25,376 nt of DNA from CAYFQV01 sp964654185. Its GTDB lineage: Bacteria; Spirochaetota; Spirochaetia; DSM-27196; PWMO01. A model generated the notes under the pieces. That model was not told where the DNA came from. It was given only the letters and a program-made list of their open reading frames with translations, and did no database searches. The DNA lies in assembly GCA_964654185.1 (NCBI GenBank), contig CAZZIE010000059.1, positions 1 to 25,376 on the forward strand, written 5' to 3'. How positions within the stretch are numbered: position 1 is the stretch's first letter; each line of letters begins with the position of its first letter. Positions 7,826-14,578 of the stretch are shown one piece after another. Made by a program: the position numbers and the translations under genes.

Positions 7826-8841
7826 CCGGGAGCGATGCCGACGCGCAGGTGACCGTGCGCGCCTTCGCCAACCTGGCGCTGGTGAAGTACTGGGGCAAGG
7901 CGGATCGCGCGCGCAACCTCCCGGCGACGCCGAGTATCGGCGTGAACCTGGAGGAACTCTCGCTGGAAACAGTGGTACGGCCTGCGGGCGGGGATCGGAC
8001 CGTTGACATCGACCCTGAAGACTTTCGCGTGATAGTGAACGGTGAGATGCAGCCGGCCGAGCGGTATGGCGACTTCATGCGCGCCTTTCGGGAGGCGACC
8101 GGATACGACGGCGTCCTGGAGGCGGAGAGCGTCGGCTCCTTTCCGCAGGGAGCGGGGCTGGCGAGCTCCGCGGCGGGATTCGCGGCCCTGGCCGTGGGCT
8201 GCGCCGAGATCGCGGCGAGGAACGGCGGCCGCCGCCTCGACCGGAATGAGCTCTCCGCAGTGGCGCGAGTCGGCTCGGGCTCCGCGGCGCGCGCAGTAGT
8301 CGGGGGATTCTCCCTGCTGCCTGCCGGCGGTACCCACGCCCACCAGATTGCCCCGGCGGATGCCTGGCCGGAGCTGCGCGTTGTCGTTGCCGTGGTCACC
8401 ACCGCCGCGAAGGCCACGCCCTCCCGGGACGCCATGGAGTCGACGCGGCGGACATCGCCCTACTACGCCGCCTGGGTTCAGGACGCCGCGGAAGTGGCTG
8501 CGGAAGCGGAAGAGCGGATTGCGGCGAGGGATATCGAGGGGCTCGGCGAGCTCATGCGCGTGAGCTACCTCCGCATGCACGCAACCATGCTCGCCGCGCG
8601 GCCGCCGATCCGGTACTGGCTTCCCGGCAGCCTGGAGCTCCTCGCCGTCTGTGACGAGCTTCGGCGGCGCGGGATTGCCGCCTTCGAGACAATGGATGCG
8701 GGACCGCAGGTGAAGATCCTGACCACCGCGGCGGAGGCTCCGCAGGTGGTTGAGGCGCTCGGAGGGGTCGCCCTGGCGGCGGATCCGCTTGTGTGCCGGA
8801 TCGCCGACGCCCCGCAAGTGCTCTCGGAGGTGTCGTCGTGA
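7822..8841 (+). CDS. mvaD: Diphosphomevalonate decarboxylase
   Basis: This 339-residue GHMP-superfamily enzyme uses ATP to convert mevalonate 5-diphosphate to IPP, CO2 and phosphate. It starts at the ATG overlapping the mvaA stop (ATGA, 7822-7825). Motifs are AFANLALVKYWGK (14-26), the phosphate loop FPQGAGLASSAAGFAAL (107-123), VGSGSAARAVVGGF with Arg157, PSRDAMESTRRTSPYY, and MDAGPQVKIL with the catalytic Asp292. These are specific for the decarboxylase rather than the kinases. Length is as expected. The next gene, phosphomevalonate kinase, begins 16 bases after its stop with a good ribosome site. Confidence 0.95.
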   Translation: MTGSDADAQVTVRAFANLALVKYWGKADRARNLPATPSIGVNLEELSLETVVRPAGGDRTVDIDPEDFRVIVNGEMQPAERYGDFMRAFREATGYDGVLEAESVGSFPQGAGLASSAAGFAALAVGCAEIAARNGGRRLDRNELSAVARVGSGSAARAVVGGFSLLPAGGTHAHQIAPADAWPELRVVVAVVTTAAKATPSRDAMESTRRTSPYYAAWVQDAAEVAAEAEERIAARDIEGLGELMRVSYLRMHATMLAARPPIRYWLPGSLELLAVCDELRRRGIAAFETMDAGPQVKILTTAAEAPQVVEALGGVALAADPLVCRIADAPQVLSEVSS

Positions 8842-8845
8842 AGTC

Positions 8846-8860
8846 GGAGGCCCCATCGTG
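8846..8860 (+). promoter_or_regulatory. Ribosome-binding site deciding a GTG start
   Basis: GGAGG (8846-8850) followed by seven bases and GTG (8858-8860) marks the start of phosphomevalonate kinase. It is the clearest internal ribosome site of the mevalonate operon, where several other genes rely on overlapping stop/start codons. Confidence 0.7.
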
Positions 8861-9868
8861 AAGAGCGTAACCGTACCGGGGAATCTCCTCGTTACCGGGG
8901 AGTACGTAATCACCGAAGAGGGCGGAATCGGCGTGGCCTGCGCCATCGCGCCCCGAATGGTGGCGTGGATGGAGGATGCACCGGAGCTACGGGTCGAGGG
9001 GCGAACCCGTAAGGCGGTCCTGGAGTGGCGGGAAGCCGCCGCGACGGGCGAAGGCGCGGCAGACGCCGCGTCCGCCGCGGGCGGAGGGACCTCGAAGGCG
9101 GGGAACCTCCTCGATCGAGTGGTACCCTTTCTGCTGGACCATCGCAGGTCCCGGCGGACCGGCCGCGTGATCGTCGACTCTTCCGCCTTCTTCGGCCCGA
9201 ACGGCCGCAAGCTCGGCTTCGGATCGAGCGCAGCGGTGACGGTGGCGCTTACGAGCCTCCTCTGCGCGGATCCTCAGACGCCGGACCGGGAGATCCTGGA
9301 TCTGGCGGTGGCGGCGCATCGGCACGCCCAGGGCGGCAGGGGTAGCGGCTACGACGTGGCTACGTCCCTCTTCGGTGGTGTGGGGCTGTTCACAGGAGGC
9401 AGACACCCCTCATGGGAGCCCCTGGACGGTTGGTGGCTCGCACACGGCTCGCTGGTGCTGAACGACCGGCACACCGACACGGTGGACGCCGTACGCCGAC
9501 ACACCGGCTGGCGCGACTCCTTTCCCGAGACGTGGCAACAGCTTCGCGCGGACAGCGAGGCCGCGACCAGGAAGCTCGCCAACGCGAATACCTGGCGCGA
9601 CGTCAAGGCGGCAATTGTTCACGCACGGCATGTGGGCAGAGAGGTCGGCGCGGCCATCGGTGTTCCGGCGTGCATCGATACCGCCTTCGAGGATCGCCTC
9701 CCCGAGGGAGACACGGTATGCAAGACCGTCGGCGCCGGCTCGGAGCTCATGCTCTGCCTGGGCAATCCGGAAGATGCCCATTCCGGCCACGCATACCCGG
9801 GAGAGGCAAAAGCGCACTCCCATGTGTTACCGTTGATACCGGAGAAGGAAGGACTGATATGGGAGTGA
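8858..9868 (+). CDS. mvaK2: Phosphomevalonate kinase (GHMP family)
   Basis: This 336-residue enzyme phosphorylates mevalonate 5-phosphate. I chose the GTG at 8858 because GGAGG (8846-8850) lies seven bases before it and the protein then begins directly with the GHMP motif PGNLLVTGEYVI; upstream in-frame sequence is antisense-like. Other motifs are the ATP loop KLGFGSSAAVTVALTSLL (118-135) and GRGSGYDVATSLFGG (160-174), typical of phosphomevalonate kinases. The third GHMP motif is unusual: KTVGAGSELML (289-299) replaces the Gly-rich GAGGGDC of many relatives. An Ala/Gly-rich patch at about 59-82 looks like a loop insertion. Position between mvaD and mevalonate kinase supports the assignment. 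The mevalonate kinase ATG overlaps its 3' end by ten bases. Confidence 0.9.
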   Translation: MKSVTVPGNLLVTGEYVITEEGGIGVACAIAPRMVAWMEDAPELRVEGRTRKAVLEWREAAATGEGAADAASAAGGGTSKAGNLLDRVVPFLLDHRRSRRTGRVIVDSSAFFGPNGRKLGFGSSAAVTVALTSLLCADPQTPDREILDLAVAAHRHAQGGRGSGYDVATSLFGGVGLFTGGRHPSWEPLDGWWLAHGSLVLNDRHTDTVDAVRRHTGWRDSFPETWQQLRADSEAATRKLANANTWRDVKAAIVHARHVGREVGAAIGVPACIDTAFEDRLPEGDTVCKTVGAGSELMLCLGNPEDAHSGHAYPGEAKAHSHVLPLIPEKEGLIWE

Positions 9869-10860
9869 AAGGTTCCGGCCACGGGAAACTGCTTCTCTTC
9901 GGCGAGCACGCTGCGGTCTACGGCTACCCCGCTCTCGGCATTGCTCTCCCGGAGACGGTCGAGCTGGAGATCGAGCACGGCCCCGAATGGAGTCTGGCCA
10001 ATGTCCCGCGCCGATACCATGCGATTCTGGAGCCCGTTCTGGAACGTCTGGACGCGCACCTCCACGAGCGTTACGGCGCGGATGCCGCCAATCACGCCCG
10101 GGGAGCGGTGTGGTTCCACCAGATCGTCCCGACCGGGATCGGCTTCGGCTCTTCCGCGGCGCTCTCCGTCGCCCTTGCGCGAGCCGCTCTCGGAACTGTC
10201 CCGGCTGTACAGCGCCACAGCGTGCGCGACCGGGACATGGAAGTGTGGGCCCTGGCCAACGAGCTCGAACGCCTCTTCCACGGCAGTCCCTCCGGCATCG
10301 ATACCGGCCTGGCGACACTTGGTGGCGCACAGTCCTTCACCTTCGACAAACCGGGGTTGCCCCAGGCGTCGCCGCTTCCGCTTCCGCCGGGGGTGATCGT
10401 CGCGGCCGCCACACCCCGGGACTCCGACACCAAGACCCTGGTGGGGGCGTTGAAGGAGCGGGTCCAGCACCGGGAAAAGCGCGTCATCGGGGAGCTTGCG
10501 AAGCTGGGGGAGATCGCCCACGAGGCGGACGCCCTGATCCGTTCACCCGACGCCGCCGACAATCTCGCACACCTCGGTGCCCTCGCCGGGCGCGCACACC
10601 GCTTGCTTGCGGATCTCGGGCTCTCCACGCCGATCACCGAGCAGTGCCTGGCAACGGCTAAGGAGAACGGCGCCGTGGGCGGAAAGATCAGCGGCGCCGG
10701 CGGCGGCGGTGCCTTCTTCGCCGTCTTCGAGGATCCTGCGGCCGCCCTGGAGACGGCGGGAATCCTCCGGGAGATTCTCTCCGGCATCGACCGCGACCTC
10801 CCCGTCCGTGTCATCCGGGCCGAGGAAGAGTCGCTGCGGCTCGTCGAAGCGGCGAGTTAG
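9859..10860 (+). CDS. mvaK1: Mevalonate kinase (GHMP family)
   Basis: This 333-residue enzyme makes mevalonate 5-phosphate from mevalonate and ATP, the first kinase step. The start is an ATG preceded by GGAAGGA, inside the end of the previous gene. Motif 1 is GHGKLLLFGEHAAVYGYPALG with Lys10. Motif 2 is PTGIGFGSSAALSVAL (91-106). HGSPSGIDT (141-149) holds the probable catalytic Asp148, and motif 3 is GGKISGAGGGGAFFAVF (274-290). All three GHMP motifs are intact and the GSPSGIDT sequence is diagnostic for mevalonate rather than phosphomevalonate kinase. It is the last gene of the operon; beyond its TAG lie a CTGG microsatellite and an 18-bp tandem array before a convergent gene. Confidence 0.95.
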   Translation: MGVKGSGHGKLLLFGEHAAVYGYPALGIALPETVELEIEHGPEWSLANVPRRYHAILEPVLERLDAHLHERYGADAANHARGAVWFHQIVPTGIGFGSSAALSVALARAALGTVPAVQRHSVRDRDMEVWALANELERLFHGSPSGIDTGLATLGGAQSFTFDKPGLPQASPLPLPPGVIVAAATPRDSDTKTLVGALKERVQHREKRVIGELAKLGEIAHEADALIRSPDAADNLAHLGALAGRAHRLLADLGLSTPITEQCLATAKENGAVGGKISGAGGGGAFFAVFEDPAAALETAGILREILSGIDRDLPVRVIRAEEESLRLVEAAS

Positions 10861-10894
10861 CCGCGGGGCGGACGCGGCCGGGTGCGCGGGGTTC

Positions 10895-10920
10895 CTGGCT
10901 GGCTGGCTGGCTGGCTGGCT
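10895..10920. repeat. CTGG tetranucleotide microsatellite
   Basis: The unit CTGG is repeated 6.5 times (10895-10920), followed by a degraded CTGACTGAC. It begins 35 bases after the mevalonate kinase stop, in non-coding DNA between convergent genes. Such tracts are prone to slipped-strand length change, but no reading frame here appears to be controlled by it. Confidence 0.85.
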
Positions 10921-10933
10921 GACTGACCTTCCT

Positions 10934-11023
10934 CCCGGGTCCAACGGCCCGCCCGGGTCCAACGTCCCGCCTGGATTCAACGCCCAGCCTGGATTCAACG
11001 TCCCGCCCGGGCCCGACGCCCCC
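10934..11023. repeat. Intergenic 18-bp tandem array, five units
   Basis: Five head-to-tail 18-base units lie at 10934, 10952, 10970, 10988 and 11006. The first reads CCCGGGTCCAACGGCCCG; later ones keep CC.GG...CAACG.CC.G, and the fifth has GAC in place of AAC. They sit between the convergent ends of mevalonate kinase and the DUF6320-type gene. Because 18 is a multiple of three, every frame reads as a hexapeptide repeat, but no credible gene start drives one. Confidence 0.85.
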
Positions 11024-11039
11024 ACTGCCGGCGTCGGAG

Positions 11040-11759
11040 CTACACGTGGAAGTGGCGTTTGAAGTCGACGCGCTTGCTCAGCACGTAGTGCAGATAGAAG
11101 GTGAAGGCCGCGATCGGCAGGATCGCCACGGCTACGATTAGTGACCAGTCCAGGGCAATGCTCGTCTCGAGATACGCTTCGACGACGGTTTCGGTTATGA
11201 CGCAAATCACCGCAATCCCGACGACAATGAAGCCGGCGAGATTCGCGCCAAGGCGTCGAGAGCGGACACTCAAGAACCAGATGGCGACGGCCACCACGGC
11301 CACCGCACCGATCAGCGGTACTCCCAGCGGAACGAACCACTCCAGAGCGCCCGAGAAAAGATCCAGGGCCGCCAGGTACCCCGCCGTGACTCCGACGTCG
11401 ATCAAGAGAATGAGCCCCGGACGCCGCGGCGCGAGAAGAGGGACCGCAGCGTACGCCCACGCAGCGACGAGAGATGCGACGACATACCCCGACCACGTCA
11501 CGTGGCGGCCTAAGAGCAGATCAGTCGCCAGAACAACTACCAGCGGTGTTGCCACCACGGTCGAGATGATTTGCAGGGCGATCATGCGCCGGATGCGGGT
11601 GCGCTCACTCCGGTCCTCCGGTCGCTCGCGATCCTCCTGCGGATAGGCCGGCAGCCGCGGCTCGCCGTGCTCATCGAAGCGCTGGATCGGTGCCTCGCAG
11701 AGCGGGCAGTAGTCCGTGTACTCATCGACCTCGACTCCGCAGCGTGAACAGTACGCCAT
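11040..11759 (-). CDS. Zinc-ribbon six-TM membrane protein, DUF6320 type
   Basis: This 239-residue protein has an N-terminal zinc ribbon (Cys4-x2-Cys7 and Cys18-x2-Cys21, YCSRCG and CPLCEAP), a charged linker (residues 28-57) and about six hydrophobic segments near 59-84, 87-110, 115-136, 141-165, 170-197 and 203-227. It should sit in the cytoplasmic membrane with the ribbon inside. The layout matches DUF6320 proteins, which from memory are often encoded beside alcohol-acetyltransferase-like genes, as here. A clear AGGAG ribosome site precedes the ATG and only 12 bases separate it from the acyltransferase stop, so the two are cotranscribed. Its function is unknown; a role in presenting or exporting the acyltransferase product is only a guess. 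Confidence 0.8.
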   Translation of the reverse strand: MAYCSRCGVEVDEYTDYCPLCEAPIQRFDEHGEPRLPAYPQEDRERPEDRSERTRIRRMIALQIISTVVATPLVVVLATDLLLGRHVTWSGYVVASLVAAWAYAAVPLLAPRRPGLILLIDVGVTAGYLAALDLFSGALEWFVPLGVPLIGAVAVVAVAIWFLSVRSRRLGANLAGFIVVGIAVICVITETVVEAYLETSIALDWSLIVAVAILPIAAFTFYLHYVLSKRVDFKRHFHV

Positions 11760-11771
11760 CTGATTTCTCCT

Positions 11772-13280
11772 CTAACTCGATGCTCCCGCCTCTGATTGCT
11801 CCTCCCGTGGAACCGGAGCCGTCACGCTCTCGTCGTTGGTGACCATCTTCACCGGCATGCCGAGAGAACGGAGCGACCGGAAGAAGGTGCGCTCCAGAAT
11901 GCGGGCCGGCGTCATCTTCCCGAAGGATACCGCCAGAGTGTTCTCGTGGGAGACGACGGCGCAATTGATCTTGGTCGTACGACTCGGGATGGGCACGACC
12001 TCGAAGTGATCGATTGCATCCCGCTGTTCCGACGGCATGACGACTCGCCCCAGGTTCGAGAGGCTTCCGGTGTTTGATTGCTCGCCGTAGCGCTGGTGCG
12101 CGTACGCCAGCACCAGATCCTTCGCCCCTCGCGGCATGAGCCGCATGGCGGTCCGCGACTCCGGTCGCACGTTCCGGGATACGTAGCGGCTCAACACCTT
12201 CGGCGTCGTGTGGAGGCGCATGAAGTGGTGAGCCTGCCGGGCAAGCTCATCCATGGTGTAATGACCCAGGCGCAGGTCGATCTCCGGCTCCACGAAGACG
12301 AAGAAGTTCCGCGTCGTTCGAGAGCCGTAGAACCGCCGCAGATCAACCGGAACGAGGATGCGGATCGGCCGGGTCACGTCAGCGGCGGTACTTCCCCGCC
12401 CGGCGTAGCCTTCCCGCCCCGCGTGTCCTCCCCGTCCGGCGCGGCTTCCGCCACCCGCCCGGTGTCCGCCGCCGGCGGCAGCACCCGTGGCGGAAGCGCC
12501 CAACCCACCGGCAGCGCCGGGGCCCGGCCCTCGCCCCGCAGCACCCTCCAGCTCGGCCGCACCCTCCAGCTCGGTCGCCACTTCCTGATACGCCGAGAAG
12601 AGGAGCGCCAGGAGATACTCCGTAACGCTCACCCCGAAGCCGGCCGCCTGCTCCCGCACCGCGTCCGCCGGTACAAGCCCCGTCACGATGTAGTACGCCC
12701 CCTGCGCCGAAATGGGAAGGGGCAAATGGTACGCTTTGCGCTGCGCTTTCATGTCGGGTACGGCAGGATCAAAGACACGGAGGAAGCTGTCCTCCAGCTC
12801 GTCGGCGTGGACGCCCTCGCCCGGGCGCAGGATGTCTCCCCAGTCCTCCGGCTCCAGCCCGCGGCGGCGGAGGTACTCCGCCGTCAGGGAGCGGAGAAAC
12901 GCCATGGCACCGGTACCGTCGGAGACCATGTGCGCCACCTCCAATGCTATTCGCCGCCGGTACGCTTTGACTCGAAAGGGAAACATCCCGGCCCCGCCGG
13001 TGGCCTTCCACATGCAGGGGTAGCGCGTCTCCGGATATACCCGGGGCGACCGGCGATTCTCCTCCATGTAGTACCAGAAGGCGCCCTTCTTCAAATGAAC
13101 CTTGAAGACCGGGAAGCGAGGGAGCACCGCCTCAAGGGAGGCCTGAAGCGTCGGCAGATGCACCGCATCCTTCAGCACTACGGCAATGCGAAAGACCGTC
13201 GTGAAGTGGCCCGACAGAGCGGGCGGGAAGATCTTGGCCGCGTTATCGAGAGGAAACCAGGTTTGCCGGGAACTCTGCAT
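11772..13280 (-). CDS. Alcohol acetyltransferase-like acyltransferase (condensation/BAHD fold)
   Basis: This 502-residue protein belongs to the CoA-dependent acyltransferase superfamily that includes alcohol acetyltransferases and NRPS condensation domains. The catalytic HxxxDG motif is HMVSDGTG with His117 and Asp121. The beginning, WFPLDNAAKIFPP, followed by PRFPVFKVHLKKGAFWYYMEEN, is characteristic of the bacterial alcohol-acetyltransferase family. The late PIRILVPVDLRRFYGSRTTRNFF strand and SNLGRV (the DFG-like position) also fit. Residues about 236-301 are a Gly/Ala/Arg-rich insertion built of hexapeptide repeats, making the protein longer than usual. The DUF6320-type membrane gene follows after 12 bases. 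Donor and acceptor cannot be read from sequence; a lipid or cell-envelope acceptor is possible. Confidence 0.8.
   Translation of the reverse strand: MQSSRQTWFPLDNAAKIFPPALSGHFTTVFRIAVVLKDAVHLPTLQASLEAVLPRFPVFKVHLKKGAFWYYMEENRRSPRVYPETRYPCMWKATGGAGMFPFRVKAYRRRIALEVAHMVSDGTGAMAFLRSLTAEYLRRRGLEPEDWGDILRPGEGVHADELEDSFLRVFDPAVPDMKAQRKAYHLPLPISAQGAYYIVTGLVPADAVREQAAGFGVSVTEYLLALLFSAYQEVATELEGAAELEGAAGRGPGPGAAGGLGASATGAAAGGGHRAGGGSRAGRGGHAGREGYAGRGSTAADVTRPIRILVPVDLRRFYGSRTTRNFFVFVEPEIDLRLGHYTMDELARQAHHFMRLHTTPKVLSRYVSRNVRPESRTAMRLMPRGAKDLVLAYAHQRYGEQSNTGSLSNLGRVVMPSEQRDAIDHFEVVPIPSRTTKINCAVVSHENTLAVSFGKMTPARILERTFFRSLRSLGMPVKMVTNDESVTAPVPREEQSEAGASS
12381..12578 (-). repeat. Hexapeptide (18-bp) tandem expansion inside the acyltransferase gene
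   Basis: Four 18-base units run at 12401-12418, 12419-12436, 12437-12454 and 12455-12472, encoding on the minus strand a hexapeptide ending in AG (GGHRAG, GGSRAG, RGGHAG, REGYAG). A second 18-base duplication, ACCCTCCAGCTCGGCCGC against a copy with one change, lies at 12543-12560 and 12561-12578 and encodes repeated ELEGAA. The frame is kept throughout and the flanking enzyme is intact, so this is an in-frame expansion of a loop. Confidence 0.8.
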
Positions 13281-13301
13281 TTGGGGGTTCCGCCTGTTCC
13301 G

Positions 13302-13331
13302 ACTCTACCGGCTTGCTCGTGAATGTGGCAA
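13302..13331 (-). promoter_or_regulatory. Candidate promoter of the acyltransferase-DUF6320 pair
   Basis: On the minus strand TTGCCA (13331-13326) and TAGAGT (13307-13302) are separated by 18 bases, and the acyltransferase ATG follows at 13280. It overlaps the ribosome-site region of the divergent glycosyltransferase gene (ATG at 13346), so the two promoters are packed into about 65 bases. Confidence 0.45.
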
Positions 13332-13345
13332 GATGCCGGAGACGC

Positions 13346-14578
13346 ATGCGCCGACTGAACGTGCTCTTTCTCGAAAGCTTCTACGGCGGCTCCCACAAAG
13401 CCTTCGCCGACGGATACGCCGCACGCAGCGCCCACGCGGTCGACCTGCACACCCTGCCGGGACAGGAGTGGCGGCGCCGACAACGCCTCGCCGGTGCCGC
13501 CTTCGCCGAGGCCGTGGAAAGCGCGGCGGGGTACGACGCGGTCGTGGCGACCGACCTCATGGACCTGGCCGACTTCACCGCCAGGGTCGGGAGGGCCGTC
13601 CCCATCGTCCTCTACATGCATGAAACTCAATGCACCTATCCGCTCCCGAAGGGCCGCGCCCACGACGCCGACACAGTCTTCTTCGACGTGAAGAACACCC
13701 GCCTCGCCGAGCGCATTGTGTTCAATTCCTGGTTTCACCGCGGGGCGTTCCTGGAAGCCATTGGACCGCACCTCACAAAGACTCATGAGATCGATGCCGA
13801 CGGCTGGAACCGCCACGTCCGGGAGCAGTCCACGGTGGTCTATCCCGGCGTCGACGTTGCCGAGGTGCGACGGGTGGCGCGGGCGCACCGGGGTGGGGTG
13901 CGGTCGCCGGCGAGCGGCGCGGCCGGCGGCCAGGACACCGGCAGCGAACCGCCAGGCCGCCGGACGCCCAACATCGTGTGGAACCACCGCTGGGAGTACG
14001 ACAAGAACCCGCCCGCCTTCTTCCGAGCCCTCGACGCCCTGGCGGCGGAGGGCCTCGACTTCACCGTGACCGTTCTCGGAGAGAACCCCCAGGTTCACCC
14101 AAAGGAGTTCGAGGAGGCGCGCTCACGCCTGGGAGCGCGGATCCGCCACTTCGGATACGCCGAGGATCGGCGCCGCTACCTGGAGTTGCTTGCGCAAGGG
14201 GACATCATGGTCTCGACGTCGAACCAGGAGAACTTCGGCATTGCCACGGTCGAGGCGATTGCCGCCGGGTGCTTCCCGATTCTGCCGCACCGGCTCTCCT
14301 ACCCGGAGCTCCTGCCGGAGAAGCTCCACGACCGCTGCCTCTACACCTCCCAGCGCAGTCTGGTCGCCATGCTGAAGCGTGCGGTAACCGAGGCGACGGG
14401 TCCGGGCGGGGCCGTCGGCCTGCAGGATGCCATGGAGCGCTACGACTGGTCGGTGAGCGCGCCGGCGCTGGATGAGGTGGTAGAAGCGGTTGCGACCCGC
14501 GGTGCGGCGGGTGGTGTAAGGGGAGATGCGGCGGGTAGTACAACCGGAGGTGCGGGGGAAGGCGCGGCGGGTGGTTAG
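13346..14578 (+). CDS. DUF3524/GT-B glycosyltransferase, tRNA-queuosine mannosyltransferase-like
   Basis: The ATG at 13346 (GGAG at 13338-13341) gives 410 residues. The N-terminus VLFLESFYGGSHKAFADG, the TLPGQEWRRRQR segment, ATDLMDLADF, LYMHETQCTYPLP and FNSWFHRGAFLEAI match the DUF3524 domain of the GTDC1 family, whose vertebrate member is the tRNA-queuosine mannosyltransferase QTMAN. The C-terminal half is a GT4-like domain with IVWNHRWEYDKNP (210-222), VLGENP, and the donor-binding ENFGIATVEAIAAGCFPILP (295-314) with the E-x7-E pair. A low-complexity stretch near 183-207 and a Gly/Ala-rich tail (385-410) look like expansions. Family resemblance is strong. Activity on Q-tRNA is inferred; an alternative is a glycosyltransferase with another acceptor. 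Its stop overlaps that of the convergent dehydrogenase. Confidence 0.82.
   Translation: MRRLNVLFLESFYGGSHKAFADGYAARSAHAVDLHTLPGQEWRRRQRLAGAAFAEAVESAAGYDAVVATDLMDLADFTARVGRAVPIVLYMHETQCTYPLPKGRAHDADTVFFDVKNTRLAERIVFNSWFHRGAFLEAIGPHLTKTHEIDADGWNRHVREQSTVVYPGVDVAEVRRVARAHRGGVRSPASGAAGGQDTGSEPPGRRTPNIVWNHRWEYDKNPPAFFRALDALAAEGLDFTVTVLGENPQVHPKEFEEARSRLGARIRHFGYAEDRRRYLELLAQGDIMVSTSNQENFGIATVEAIAAGCFPILPHRLSYPELLPEKLHDRCLYTSQRSLVAMLKRAVTEATGPGGAVGLQDAMERYDWSVSAPALDEVVEAVATRGAAGGVRGDAAGSTTGGAGEGAAGG
14497..14575 (+). repeat. Gly/Ala-rich repeated C-terminal tail of the glycosyltransferase
   Basis: The last 26 codons encode GAAGG-like elements separated by short spacers (GAAGGVRG, DAAGSTTG, GAGE, GAAGG), with units of about 24 bases sharing GCGGCGGGT. 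It lies beyond the conserved GT-B fold, suggesting a tail grown by local duplication. Confidence 0.55.

Noticed and set aside
7759..9210. Minus-strand open frame opposite mvaD and phosphomevalonate kinase
   Set aside because: It is Arg/Pro/His-rich antisense sequence crossing a gene boundary; the plus-strand genes are certain.
10577..11062. Hexapeptide-repeat protein encoded across the 18-bp array after mevalonate kinase
   Set aside because: Its first part is an off-frame reading of the mevalonate kinase gene, and a repeat of period 18 stays open in most frames by itself. No start site supports it.
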